A stretch of DNA of 64,000 bases, from contig ML976995.1 in NCBI GenBank assembly GCA_010015675.1, positions 489,792-553,791 on the forward strand, given 5' to 3'. This DNA comes from Byssothecium circinans (lineage: Eukaryota > Ascomycota > Dothideomycetes > Pleosporales > Massarinaceae). The translations under genes were made by a program, and so were the position numbers. Positions 20,382 through 31,829 of the stretch are shown here, in pieces. Position 1 is the first letter of the stretch. The number at the start of each line of letters is the position of its first letter. The notes under the pieces were generated by a model. That model searched no databases. It saw only the letters and a list, made by a program, of their open reading frames with translations, and was not told the DNA's origin.

Positions 20382-21879
20382 CTATGAACCTCCACTCAAC
20401 AGATGCTCGATCGCACCCTGCACGTTGCCGCCACTCCTCCGCAACGCTGCTACATTCCGGTCGAATTCGTAGAAACCCATCTCGTTTAGCTGTCTAAGCT
20501 GGGATTCGTAGATTTCTTCGGGTGGTCGGTTATCTTGGGGTGGGGGAGTGCCAAAGCCGCCTCCAGGGCCGAAGAGCGACGCAAAGGGGTTTGCGGCAGG
20601 GCTTGACGTTCCGGTCGCGTTTGACGGAGGCTGGCCGAACGCGCCGCCAAAGGGTGCGGCTCCTGCGTTCCCGCCTTGCATGGCGGTGAGCATTTGCATC
20701 GCGTTGCGAAGGGCTTCGGGATTCTGCATCAGGTTGCGAGTCATCTCAGCCATGGGGTCCGATTGTTGATCTCCACCTGTAGTGGGCGTGCCAAATAGGT
20801 TGGCGAAAGGGTTTGCCGGTGGGGGTGACGAGCTAGTATTTTGTGCACCTTCTGTGTTGGTTGTCGATGCATTCGCATCGGTGCCGGTTGCAGTCGAAGT
20901 GTTCTGTGGCGGAGCGAATGGATTTGCGCCGCCTGGAGCAAAGAGACCTGCGAAAGGGTTTGCACCCGCACCTGCACCCGCACCGGCTCCAGCGCCGAGA
21001 CCGTATAGCCCTGCCAAGGGATCTTGTTGTTGCGTCGAGCCTGTGGAAGACTGTGTACCGGTCTGACCCTGGGGTGTGGTATTTGTAGCACCTGGCATGG
21101 GAAAGGAGCCTCCGCCGCTATTGCCTCCCATGGATTGCTGCATTCGCATTTGCATGCGCATAGCCTCTGGGCTGAACATCATCCGTCGCATTTCCGGATT
21201 GTTCAACATTTCTCGGACCATGGGGTTGTTCCGCACCATGGGGCTGTTCTGCATCATTTCGATGACGGCCGGGTTGTTCATGGCTTCGTTCATTTGTTGC
21301 ATGAAGTTGGGGTCATCCATCATTTCGAGCAGCTGGTCCGGGTTTGGGGGCGGTCCCATCTGCGATCTGTCAGTGAGGATTCGGTGCCAGAGCTGGCATT
21401 CGCTGCCAGTATTGGCACCTGGCTATACGTACCCCTCCATCTGCGCCAAACATATCCGCGCTCGGCAATCCATGGAAACCAGCGTACCGCGCACCGGTGA
21501 GCCCTGCTAGAGGGTTGTTGCCCGTTCCTGCCGCGATGTTCGTTGGTACCTGCGGCGCGCTCGGTGTGCTGCTCGCCGTGCCCTGATTCGCCGGGTTTTG
21601 GCGTGCATTGCTGGCAGCGCCCTTGACGAGGTGTATCGTGTGCCCATCCTTGATCTTCATGCCTCCGAGCGTGTCATGGTCCTTGAGTACGCGCCCCGAG
21701 TATATCAGTCGCTGGCGCTCTGCGGGTATGTCTGCGTATTCGGATGTTGAAAGCTTCGTCTTGACGTCGGCGATGGTAGTGGCCGAAGACAAGGTCAGGA
21801 CGTGCTTCTTATCGTTTGCGGCCTTGACGTTGAATGTGATTTGCGTCTCCTCGGCGGACGTGGCAGCGTCGTCGGCCAT
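20382..21879 (-). CDS. DSK2: Ubiquilin, ubiquitin-like/UBA shuttle protein Dsk2
   Basis: Two exons: 21879-21433 and 21359-20382, with one 73-nt intron (GTACGT ... CGCAG), giving 474 residues. The N-terminus is a ubiquitin-like domain (QITFNVKAANDKKHVLTL ... RLIYSGRVLKDHDTL ... KDGHTIHLVKG). The middle has Met/Asn-rich STI1-type repeats (LLEMMDDPNFMQQM, NPMVREMLNNPEMRRMM) and low-complexity Gly/Ala/Asn linkers. The C-terminal UBA domain contains LRQLNEMGFYEFDRN. The upstream in-frame CTG/TTG codons were not used because ATG 21879 starts just before the Ubl fold. Dsk2 carries ubiquitinated clients to the proteasome. It shares a 533-bp spacer with the divergent oxidoreductase gene. Confidence 0.92.
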
Positions 21880-22412
21880 GATGTGTGAGTGCGATTGTGG
21901 GCGGGAGGGGTGCAAGTCCGTCACAGCGACCGTCGATCAGAATCAGGCTGTAGAGAAGCGAGCTGTTCGACAAGCAGAAGTAGTAATAAGCGATCCGGAT
22001 GGTGCTTTGCCGCGGGTATAGGGTGTATATAGGGGAGAGAAGAGAAGAGAAGATGAGGACGGAGGTCAAGTTGAGGTCTAGGGAACGTCGTTCGACGCTG
22101 TTGGAAGGCGACAGAAGCCCACGTGCACGTCACTGGTCCAGGCGGTGGCTTCTACGGTAAATACTAATTAGCGCGGGCAGGAGCGACCGAGCCAGTGGGA
22201 TGCTGAGTCATCGGGATCAACTGGGGTTGTGTTGAGGCCGAGGTATCTCGCTGGAACTCGCCGGGTGATGGCTTAAAGCTGCTCGGACTTGACAATGCTT
22301 CCCCATACTCTTTGCCAGCTTTGGAATTGCTTGCCATCGTTCAATCCAGGCTGACAGTATCCCCTCCCACATACAGAAGCACATACACTCATCCCATCTC
22401 CCGTTGCTCAAC
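21880..22412. promoter_or_regulatory. Divergent promoter, DSK2 / quinone oxidoreductase
   Basis: A 533-bp spacer lies between the two ATGs, which point away from each other. A CCACGTGCAC motif (about 22118) contains a CACGTG core. No other regulatory site is claimed. Confidence 0.5.
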
Positions 22413-23469
22413 ATGAAGGCCATACAGCTCATAGAATACGTCAAGGTACTCACCTCCCCATCCATCATTCCAATCCCATCTAACTTCAATCCAGGGCCCC
22501 GAGGACCTCAAAGTAACCTCACACCCCACGCCGACCCCCAAACCCAACGAATACCTCATCGCGATCCACGCCTCCGCAACAAATTTCTTCGACCTCCTCC
22601 AAATCCGCGGGAAATACCAGCACCAGCCCGCCTTCCCCTGGATCGCTGGGTCCGAGTTCTCCGGCGTCGTGCTCCAATCGCCCTCCACGGGCTCCCCAAA
22701 GTACAAACCGGGCGACAAGGTCTTTGGTGCAAGCCAGGGCGGGTACTCCACGCACGTAGTGTGTCCCGAGGAAAGATTGAGGCCGGTACCTAAGGGATGG
22801 AGTTTCCTAGATGCGGCGGGTGTGTTTGTGACGGGGCCGACGAGCTATGCGGGGTTGGTTGTTAGGGCGGGGATCAAGGAGGGCGATTGGGTGCTGGTGC
22901 ATGCAGCGGCTGGAGGGGTTGGACTGGCTGCTGTGCAGATTGCGAAGGCGTATGGGGCTACTGTTATCGCGACAGCTGGGACACAACACAAGATGGATGT
23001 TGCAAAGTCTTTTGGCGCCGATTATGCCATTGATTATCGACAATCGGACTGGCCAGAGCAGGTCAAGAAGTTGACGCCGAAGGGCCGTGGAGTGGACATT
23101 GTGTACGATCCTGTTGGTCTGGTCGCACAGTCGATGAAGTGCACTGCTTGGAACGGACGCTTGCTGGTCATTGGGTTCGCGGCGGGGGATATCGAGAAGG
23201 TGGCCACGAACCGTGTGCTTTTGAAGAATGTTAGTGTTGTGGGTTTGCATTGGGGAATGTATGCCACCATGGAACCTGAACTGGTCGAGAAGGTGTGGGA
23301 TGGGCTGTACAAGCTGATGAATGAAGGGAAGTACAGAGGGACTGTGTTCATGGACCAAGAATATGTTGGCTTAGAAAGCGTGCCGGCGGCACTAAAGGCA
23401 CTCAGTGCGAGGGAGAGCTGGGGTAAAGTGGTTGTGAAGGTGCCACAAGACGGGCAGAGCAAGATTTGA
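22413..23469 (+). CDS. Zinc-independent quinone oxidoreductase-like dehydrogenase (MDR family)
   Basis: Exons 22413-22445 and 22495-23469, intron 49 nt (GTACTC ... TCCAG), giving 335 residues. The first exon encodes only MKAIQLIEYVK, typical of MDR proteins. The GroES-like part includes IAGSEFSGVV and PGDKVFGASQGGYSTHVV. The Rossmann fold has the cofactor motif HAAAGGVGLAAVQIAK (from about residue 147), then GADYAIDYR and the C-terminal GKVVVKV. Structural zinc cysteines are absent, which places it with NADPH:quinone reductases. It probably reduces quinones or enones with NADPH in cytosol or mitochondrion; the substrate is unknown. Head-to-head with DSK2. Confidence 0.88.
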
Positions 23470-24161
23470 AAGAATGCGTTGTACATTTCGATTCGAAGAT
23501 GGCAGCACATGCCGATAAACTTCATACACTCACTCGTATCATGAAGGGCACTCACAAGTACGCCTCTGATATTATTATCGTATCAATACAATACTCCCAA
23601 AGCTCACAAAGACATTTCAGTGGCAAAGCATCACTCACCGGAAAGGCATCTGTATGAACATTTGAATATGTTTATTATAATTGACACCGACACAGACGTA
23701 TCCAGCCGCAACCCCAAAGACTTGAACCAGTCCCTCGAAAAACCGCATGGCCAAAAAGCCAGCAGTGTCAAACGCAGCCATCGACTGAGCCAAAATGATG
23801 TCGTGAAATCGTGAACTCATATCTAAGACGCTGGAAGATGCAACCTCAACTAACACCGACAAATGCATATGATCTTTCCAAGACGCCTCGCTGTGAACCA
23901 AGCATGAGTTCAAACAACCCGGCCGATAGTGTTTCCGAGGGTAGATGTGGAAGGCTCCTGGTGGACAGGACCGCGTCACATACCCAAACGAGATGTGATA
24001 CTTACCAACTTACCGTTGCGCGTAGAGTCGGATGATGTAGATAGGCTCCGTTGCGCAAGCCGTTGGTAATGGATGTCCGCATCAACTGCGCGACACACGA
24101 AAATTGTCGTTGAGCCTACTGCTCCTTCATTTCTTCAAACAACCCCAGAGACCGATCCATC
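23470..24161. other. Convergent 3' intergenic region
   Basis: Between the tail-to-tail oxidoreductase and CDC20 genes. No further gene seen. Confidence 0.45.
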
Positions 24162-25949
24162 TTAGCGGATCGTCATTTGCTTGACGACGTTGGCCTTGGT
24201 CGAAGCGGCACCGGCAGCGGCAATCGAAGGCTGGCCGGGCTTCTTCTCAAAGATCTTCCAGAACTTGAGCGACTCATCCGCGGCAGCAGTGGCGAGCATC
24301 TGGCCATCGGGGCTGAGGCAGCTGTGCAAGACACGCGACTCATGGGCAGGGACCTCCATGTTCTTCACGCCGGTCGGGTAGCTCCAAATACTGAGCGAGT
24401 TGTCCGGGAAACCGCCAGTGCTAACGATCTCTTTGTAGTGTGTGCTCCATCGCAGGCTAGTGACCTGAGAATCGGTGGGGATATGGTTGATGCGAGCACC
24501 GGTCGTGGTGTTCCAGAAGTAGATCTGGCGATCGTTCGATCCACCACCAGTGGCGAGGAGGTTGGATTGCCATGGGCACCAAGAAACAGCCTTGACTGCA
24601 GCACGGTGGTTGGTCTTGGTGAACTTGGGAGCGGCAAGAGAGCGAGCATCCCAGATGGAGACCAAGTTGTCGTTGGCGCCGGTAGCCAGCTGAGCACCGT
24701 CAGCGCGCCACTCAAGACCGCAAACTTCGCCGGTGTGCGAGACCAACTCGGCCACCTTGTGTTGAGCAATGCGAACATCATGGTTGTAGACGAGACCGGA
24801 GCGAGCGCCAGTTGAGAGGATGTGCTTGTTCCAGCCCATAACACCAACACGGGTCTCGTGGCCGAGCATGCTTCGTAGCTTGGTGCCCTCCTCGACGTCC
24901 CAGATCTGAACCTCACCAGTGCCGAGACCAACGCCGACGTACGCACCATCGCCAGACCACTTGACCGATGAGATGTATGTGTCGCTGGAGCACTCAAGGA
25001 GAGATGAGACAGAGCCGGATTCAGCGGACCAGACGTAGACAGAGCGCTCAAGGCCAATGGCGACTTGGTTACCAGAGGACCAGTCCAGGAGGTTTAGGTA
25101 GTAGTCATCGACGAGACCAGGAGCATCGAGAACCCGCTCGGGTGCTGATGGAATGCGACGACGGCTCTGAGCATTGGCGCTGCTAACCGGCTTGAGGGGG
25201 CGGTTGTACTGTGATCGAAGATCGATAGGCTTGGATGACTCCGGGGGAGCAGGCTTGAAGGCGAGAATGCGAGTGTTGAGGCTCACACCGCATGCATTTG
25301 CCAATGACGACTGGTAAGCCGATGTGTCTGGTGCATTTTTGGAGCGCGAACGGTCCTCGTCATCATCGTCAAGAGTTAGACCCTCTAGAGAGAGGGTGGC
25401 ATCATCGTCTGATCCACGGCCGCCAATGTCGAATGCGCTCGCGGCGTTAGCCAGCACCGCTGAACCTTCACCAGTAGAGCTGGACTTAGGTCGCTTCTCA
25501 AGGTCGATCTTGCCTGTGCCGACATTGCAGATGGCGTCACTCGCTGACCGGTTGGGGATAAAGCGGTCGGCGGCGTTGTATGCGATGCGCGTCTTCGTCG
25601 GCCGTGATCGAACGACGCCGTCCTTCTTCGACTTGGCGGGGGTCTTAGTCGTGGTAGTCGCGTTACCGGTGCCAGTCAAAGTCCACTCCGACACACCGAG
25701 CTCGAACCGCCGCGGCGAGTTTACGCGGGCGATGTTTGACTTAGGCGAGTCACGGGAAGTCTTTGTGACGGAACGCTGAAGGCGAGACATGAAGTTGCCT
25801 CCATGGATAGACTCTTGCGCCTGCGCATCAGGAGTCTGGGTTCGCGACGTGTGAGGAGAGGGCGTCAATGGCATCCGACCGCCAGCGGTGCGGGTGGAGA
25901 AGACTGCGGAGCGGCTCTTGACCGGGGTCAAGACGGCTGGGCTAGCCAT
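24162..25949 (-). CDS. CDC20: APC/C activator Cdc20 (fizzy/Slp1)
   Basis: A single uninterrupted 595-codon frame from ATG 25949 to TAG 24162-24164. The disordered N-terminus carries a C-box-like motif DRFIPNRS (about residue 128) that docks on the anaphase-promoting complex, and TRILAFKPAPP, the Cdc20-type K-I-L-x-F/KPxPP segment. RRRIPSAPERVLDAPGLVDD leads into seven WD40 repeats (about residues 275-570) forming the degron-binding propeller. The last two residues are Ile-Arg, the IR tail that binds Cdc27. The DAPGLVDDYYLNLLDWS stretch is common to Cdc20/Cdh1; the K-I-L-like motif and absence of Cdh1 signatures favour Cdc20. It triggers anaphase by targeting securin and cyclin B. Divergent from the kelch-BTB gene. 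Confidence 0.93.
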   Translation of the reverse strand: MASPAVLTPVKSRSAVFSTRTAGGRMPLTPSPHTSRTQTPDAQAQESIHGGNFMSRLQRSVTKTSRDSPKSNIARVNSPRRFELGVSEWTLTGTGNATTTTKTPAKSKKDGVVRSRPTKTRIAYNAADRFIPNRSASDAICNVGTGKIDLEKRPKSSSTGEGSAVLANAASAFDIGGRGSDDDATLSLEGLTLDDDDEDRSRSKNAPDTSAYQSSLANACGVSLNTRILAFKPAPPESSKPIDLRSQYNRPLKPVSSANAQSRRRIPSAPERVLDAPGLVDDYYLNLLDWSSGNQVAIGLERSVYVWSAESGSVSSLLECSSDTYISSVKWSGDGAYVGVGLGTGEVQIWDVEEGTKLRSMLGHETRVGVMGWNKHILSTGARSGLVYNHDVRIAQHKVAELVSHTGEVCGLEWRADGAQLATGANDNLVSIWDARSLAAPKFTKTNHRAAVKAVSWCPWQSNLLATGGGSNDRQIYFWNTTTGARINHIPTDSQVTSLRWSTHYKEIVSTGGFPDNSLSIWSYPTGVKNMEVPAHESRVLHSCLSPDGQMLATAAADESLKFWKIFEKKPGQPSIAAAGAASTKANVVKQMTIR

Positions 25950-26630
25950 GACGGCGTCTCTTGATGGCTATGTCCTAGTGAGCCAACGGATTCATGGATA
26001 CTCAGGGTGGAATATCGTACAGTATGATTTTTGGGTTTGCTGCTGGAAAGTTGAAAATATTAGTATTATACAGTGATGTAATCAATGCTTGTAGGTATTG
26101 ATTGAAGATGCGGTTGAAGGTTTTGTAAGAGTGAGGAAATGGTAGGTAGGTGTGGAGAGTGTGTGTGAGACGGGTAATAGAAGAAGAGATGGAAGGCAGG
26201 CTCGTGGCGGGTTAAATAATCGATGTTTACTAACTTTCGTCGACGGGGCAACGGCGGCAGGGGCCACAGAGTGCCGATGACATCACGTGGCGGGTCACTT
26301 TGCCGGGGCCGGAAAATAATCAAGCCGCCACTATTCTGCCGTCACCCCTTCACCGCCCAGACCTGCATCCTGCAGACTTCAGCCAGACTTCCCAAAACTC
26401 AGTCGCTCGTTCTCGCACTCACACAAACCATCGTGCCGTATAGAAACCCAGAACGTAAATTCCGCTCTTCGGCCACAAAGCCTTCAGCGCTTTATGCCCC
26501 CACCGACATTGCTTTGTTCAGCAGTACCCTGACACTGGGATCAGCAACCTCGGAAACCAGAGGAACTACCAGTTGACGTTTGTGACCCTCACATCCCCAC
26601 TCTCTGAGTCGTTTGATCCAATCGAGCTCA
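25950..26630. promoter_or_regulatory. Divergent promoter, CDC20 / kelch-BTB gene
   Basis: A 681-bp spacer. GATGACATCACGTGG at about 26276-26290 combines a TGACATCA half-palindrome (CRE/AP-1-like) with a CACGTG E-box. Function is inferred from motif form only. Confidence 0.45.
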
Positions 26631-28863
26631 ATGGCCCAGCCTCGACTTGCCGCTACACCGTCTTTGTTCTCGGGCAATCTGCCTGTCGCCGCCGTCACCA
26701 CACCCAACACCACCGCTGTAGCCACGACCCTCACCGGCGGTAGTTCTCCAGACCACACTTTCTTCATGACTGCGAGTCCACAACGCAACAACCGCAAATC
26801 CACGGTGGAAGGCTACCGCCCAAAGCTCATAACTACGGTTGGGGCAAAGCCGGCATGTCTTGTCAATGCTTCAGTCACCTACGTGGGAAACGAGGAGATC
26901 TACGCTTTTGGCGGTTTTGACCAGTTCACTGACGAAGGTAGGCAATGTCATAGTATGGGTGAAGTGCCGCTAATAGGCTATAGTATATAACCATGTGCTC
27001 CGTCTAAACCTCAAATCCCGCCAGTGGAACCTCGTCGACAACTATGGAGATATCCCTGGGGTTCGTATGGGCCATACAGCGTGCTTATGGGGAGGTGATA
27101 AGCTTCTCGTTTTTGGCGGCGAGAACGAACACCGACAGCACCTCTCCGACGTCGTGATCTTTGATCTCAAGACATCGCACTGGACGCAGCCCGAACTACA
27201 CGGACCGACCCCTCGTGGCAGAGCCCGCCACTCAGCCGTAATCTACGACGACAAACTTTACATCAGTGGAGGACAGACGGGACATGATACGGTGCTGGAT
27301 GATATATGCTTCTTGGATCTAAAGACGTGGACATGGTCGCGGTCCTGGAAGTTTGTACCTCGGTACGATCATGCCACTTGGATCTGGAATGGCCGTATCT
27401 GGATATTTGGCGGTATCAACGAAGACATGGAGAAGAACAACGAAATATGGTGGTTGGACCTCCGCGGTAGTCCAGGCTTTGAATCCGCAATGGCTTACGG
27501 GACCGGTGAGCGCCAGCTCGTTACTTCTCGGCATCGATTCCCTCCCTCAGCCTCCGGCCAACTGGCTACTGGTAGCACAGGCTATACCGCCAATTCAAGC
27601 GTACAGTCATATCCAAGCGCCATGTCAAATCGATCGCCTTATATTGCCCCGCCAGGCTCGATTTCTTCGTTAAAGTTCCACTCCAGCCCAAATCTACCCT
27701 CGCAAGCTTTGGGCATGCATTTCCATGTTTTCTCTTCCGGCTGCATGCTCGACTTCGTCACACCAGCCGAGCTGAGTTGCGAGACGAGCTTGTCTAGTCT
27801 TGAGCTTGACACACTACGTTGGCAGAAGCTCGCCGAAGGAAAGGATCTCTACAGCCCCAATTTTCGCTGGCATTACTGTACCATGAACTCGGAGGGTACA
27901 CATGCTTGGCTCTTGGGTAGCCCAGCCGAAGCAGCAGCTGATGGCAATGGCGTGAGTCCCGGAGAGTATCTTAGCGACGTCCTCGCTATCGACCTGCGCA
28001 AATACGGCATTCTTGGTAACGAGCTGGCCATGGACCCGCGATCGAAGCTGCCTGCGTCCGACGCAAACGTGTCATCTCATCTCACAGGCATTGGCGCTGA
28101 CTTGTCGAAAACATTCGATCTTCCACCGGAGACAGGCAGCGGCGTTGATTTCATAATCACTGCTGATCCCGATGACATGGACTACGAAGCTCCTCAAACT
28201 CGAGGCTCCCTCACAGGCGCTGATACAACAGTTGCGGAAGCCCCAGTCTCACGCCCTATTCACGTTCATCGGTTAATTCTGCACGCTCGATGGCCGCACT
28301 TTGCCCGCCTATGGAGTGCGCAGATGGTCGAATTCCACACAAAGAAGATGCACATCCCCGAGCCTTACTCCGCAGTCCGCGCTTTCCTATACTACCTCTA
28401 CACAGACAGCATCGCCCCGCATCCCGAACACGGCCCCACGCTCAGCGACGTTGCAGGCATGCTCGTAATGTCCAACATCTACGACATGCCACGCCTCCAA
28501 CTCCTCTGCGTTAGTCGTCTGGGCCGCGAGCTCGACGTCGAACACGCAGCCATCATATGGGAACGCGCTTCGACTGCTAATGAAGACTGGCTCAAGAAGC
28601 GTGCTGCAACGTTCTGCCTGCAGAACTGGGGTCGCGTTGTGCGTACCGCGGGCTTCAGGGCTTTGAGTCCCAGTAGTCTTATTGAGCTCTGTTCTGAGTC
28701 GGAAATCAACGCTAGAGTCGTCAACGAGGAAGAACTCGAATTGATGGGTCAGCTGCGGCCGTATACGAGTCGCAAGCGCAGCCTAGGGAGTGCGGGCGTG
28801 CTGGTTGCTGGTGAGGATGACATCGATGAGGAGGTTGAAGACGATGGGATGGATGTGAATTAA
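26631..28863 (+). CDS. Kelch-repeat and BTB/POZ protein
   Basis: Exons 26631-26937 and 26984-28863, intron 46 nt, 728 residues. After a Ser/Thr/Ala-rich N-terminus, five or so kelch blades follow: YAFGGFDQF, MGHTACLWGGDKLLVFGGE, ARHSAVIYDDKLYISGGQ, YDHATWIWNGRIWIFGG and a degenerate later one. A Ser-rich insert precedes a C-terminal BTB fold (about residues 487-620) with RPIHVHRLILHARWPHFARL and VRAFLYYLYTD. The tail is acidic. Such proteins are usually substrate adaptors for Cul3-type ubiquitin ligases or cell-polarity factors like Tea1/Ral2. The S. pombe Ral2-type arrangement (kelch then BTB) is the closest I can recall, but the assignment is inference. Confidence 0.85.
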
Positions 28864-29256
28864 ACGGCACTCTTTCGAGCCTCAGGCCTTGTTCTACAAG
28901 CTAGTGGGGTCGAGCCGGAGCAGGGTCTCCGATCACTACATTTCTGACCTCCGGCGGAAAGCAGTGCAGCTCTTCAATTTTTCCTTTTTGACGATATGAG
29001 CATTGCGCGGGCGTTTGTTTTGGTTTTCAGGAAAAGCTTGCAGGGAATACAAGCTGACGAAATAACGAATACATAGATAGCATTTAGCAGAAGCAGCAAC
29101 GGCGGCCAAGAAATCATTGATTGAAAGAAATAAGTCTTTAAAATGTGCCACCAACTTTCCAGTCAAATGTTGGAGATCCTGTCACACTTCTACAGAGCAA
29201 TCATGTTCAACATCGCCAATCCCAACACGCCACCCAAGTGCTAACCTCACCCTCCT
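28864..29256. other. Convergent 3' region
   Basis: Shared downstream region of the kelch-BTB gene and the amidase. No gene seen. Confidence 0.45.
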
Positions 29257-31205
29257 CTACCGCCCCTTCCCACACTCCCCCAAAACATCCACCCAAGCCC
29301 CCGGCCTCGGCCTCCCACCCTTACACCCGTCCCTCAACCAACCCTCCACATCAAACCCAAATTCAATCAACGCCTCCTCACTCCCCCACTCTCCATGCCC
29401 CTGCATCCCAATCGGCACCTTTCCCACCCCCTTCACGCCATCCACAAACCCCACAGGGCACTGCAGCGCCGGCACACCCGTAAAGTTCGCCAACCACACA
29501 TACTCCATATTGAAGAGCTGCGTATTCCCATCACTAACCCCATGCGACAAATCACCGTTGCCGATCGGCCATCCCGCATTCGGCGTCGTGGGTGTGACGA
29601 TGATGAGGCCTGGGTGCGTGGCGAAGAGATGCGAGAGGTGTTGCATGAGCACGTGACGCAGTTTCTGGGCGAGGAGGAAGTCAGTAGCGGGCGTGGTAGA
29701 AGCGACTTTTAGGAGGAGGCGGTTTGCGTCTGTGAGGGTAGAGAGAGGGGGTTGGGAGGCGAGGGTTTCGGAGAGAATGGTCATGGCGTGGGCGATTTGG
29801 CCTTCGTGGATGTAGGGGATATCGATGTTGATTATTTCATAGCCTTTTTCGGTGGTGAGGTATTCGAGGCTTGAGCGGCAGGCTTCTTGCACCGAGGGGA
29901 CGGCGCGGTCGAACCAGGGTTTGCAGATACCAAGGGTTTTCTTCTTGCTACTAGCGGTGGTCCCTGGGACGAGGGGGGTGGGTGGTGCGAATTGAGAGGA
30001 TACGGCGTTTGAAGGGTCGGGTTGGGCGAGTACGCGGTATGAGATCTCGAGATCGGCCATGTTGCTGGCGAGGGGTCCGTAGACGACAACGGATTTCCCG
30101 GGTTTGGGTAATGGAGCGATGGATACGCGGCCGTGGGAGGGCTTCAGTCCGAAGAGGCCGCAGTAATTACTTGGGATACGGACTGAGCCTCCACCGTCTG
30201 AACCAATGGCAAAAGGAATTAGGCCGGAGGATACGGCTGACGCGCCGCCGGAGGAAGAACCACCTGGGTAGTATTGGGAGTTGTATGGGTTCAGCGGCGT
30301 ACCCCAATTTGGGTTGTTGCCGTTGGTGTCTAGCATCTGTTAGCATGATGTGATCGTTGTCAAAAGACGACCCCAGCCAGCATCGTGCCACCACAAGCTT
30401 CAGAATGGAAAGGAAGGGGCTATCACATACCCATACCCATCTCATGCATATTGCACTTCCCAACAAGCAGCCCACCAACCTCCTCCACCTTCTTCGCACA
30501 CCAACTAGTATCCACGACCTCCCCCTTCGAGAAATCCGTTGTAGTCCCCACATACCTCCTATACCCCTTGACATCTATATCGTCCTTGACCGCAAACGGT
30601 ACCCCATCCATCAGCCCCAATGGTTTCCCCTCCTTCCATCTTTGCGTGGACGCCTCAGCCGCAGCTCTCACAAGCTCGATGTTGCTGTCTATGAATGCCG
30701 TGGTATACGGAGTATGTTTCTCAGCATCTCGACGAATGAGCGGGAGTAAGAACTCGACTACATCGGTGGGTGCAATGCGCCCCGACTTATAAGCATTGTG
30801 GTAATCAGCGATGGTGTAGAAACGCCCTGGTGCATCTTGAGGCGGGACACGAAGTGTAGATACATCAACATTCGTGTAATTGACGGGTACCTCGTCGCCG
30901 GGTTTGGGACGTGGGATTACGGCGGGATCGTGTCGCGGTTCGAAATCGTTGAGCTCTGTGAGGGCGCGGAGTGATTCAAATCCCGCATTCTTCCACAGTA
31001 TGTAGGGGACGAGCGGGAGCGTGTTGATGCTACATCTGTTAGCTGGGAAAGTCGGCGTTGTCCAGATACCCTACAGGCTTGCGACATAGTGTAGTGTGTA
31101 GCCGTTGACAATTGGGTTCTTTCCCGGTGGAGGCGCAGTGTAGGCTTTCTCGTAAGCCTGGGCGATGGGATAGTCAATGAATGACGTTCGTGCACGGTCC
31201 GACAT
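29257..31205 (-). CDS. Amidase signature family hydrolase
   Basis: Three exons: 31205-31075, 31035-30431 and 30329-29257; introns 39 and 101 nt. The second 3' splice site is GCTAG at 30334-30330, downstream of a CTAAC branch point. The product is 602 residues. The amidase catalytic Lys is in GVPFAVKDDIDV; the Gly/Ser-rich signature is PGGSSSGGASAVSSG with the cis-Ser and nucleophile Ser, followed by IGSDGGGSVRIPSNYCGLFG. No signal peptide is evident. It hydrolyses a C-N amide bond; family members act on acetamide, fatty-acid amides or glutaminyl-tRNA. The 602-aa length and N-terminal extension resemble fungal general or fatty-acid amidases, not mitochondrial GatA. The substrate is unknown. 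Confidence 0.88.
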
Positions 31206-31829
31206 CGTGTTACGGCGTGGGCAATATGACAAGAAAGGCGATAAAAGTGAACAAAGTTGTGCTTTGAAGAGTATATCGTACTATGATCGAGAAGCGATAT
31301 CGAATAGTGTAGTGTGTCGGGGTTTGGGCCTTTCTCAATAAGAAGAGAAATCCAGACTTGTGCCGCAACGGCACAAATGAGACTGATAACGGCTCAGCTG
31401 ACGAACAATTGGGGGGTTAGATTGCGGCACAACTTTGGCAAAGAGAATAGCACTGCCTCGGTAAGAAATCTGGGTTCTGGAGCGGTTTCGGTTGTGGAAA
31501 GTGGCTGTACGTCGTCACATGTATGAGTGACAGAAGCGCATTAGATCATTCTTGAACATATCAACATGTTATTGCTATCGAAATACCATAATCAAGGCTA
31601 GACCAATTGTTTTCCCATCTGGAACTCCAGCTCCATACCATGCATAAGGTGCTGCAAAAGGAATCCACAATCCTCCTTCCCTGTCTTATCAAACACCCTC
31701 GTGTATAGCTAACCCCTCCTTCCAACCATCGCGTGGGCAGAAAACCATTGCTTTGCACAAACTTGTTGCTGTCAGCATCGCTTGTGTGCTAATTGGTTGA
31801 CCTGCCATTTTGTTTTCCAACCATCTCAT
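31206..31829. other. Intergenic region: amidase promoter and BAP31-gene 3' UTR
   Basis: No coding sequence seen. It contains the promoter side of the amidase gene and the 3' side of the next minus-strand gene. Confidence 0.4.

Noticed and set aside
20222..20385. Plus-strand open frame encoding a hydrophobic stretch opposite the DSK2 tail
   Set aside because: It has no ATG, and its C-ending codons are what antisense G-first codons would produce. The minus-strand reading is at least as good.
22807..23358. 183-codon minus-strand ORF
   Set aside because: Antisense shadow of the quinone oxidoreductase-like gene.
24177..24815. 212-codon plus-strand ORF inside CDC20
   Set aside because: It is the antisense of the WD40-coding part of CDC20; the composition reflects codon bias on the other strand.
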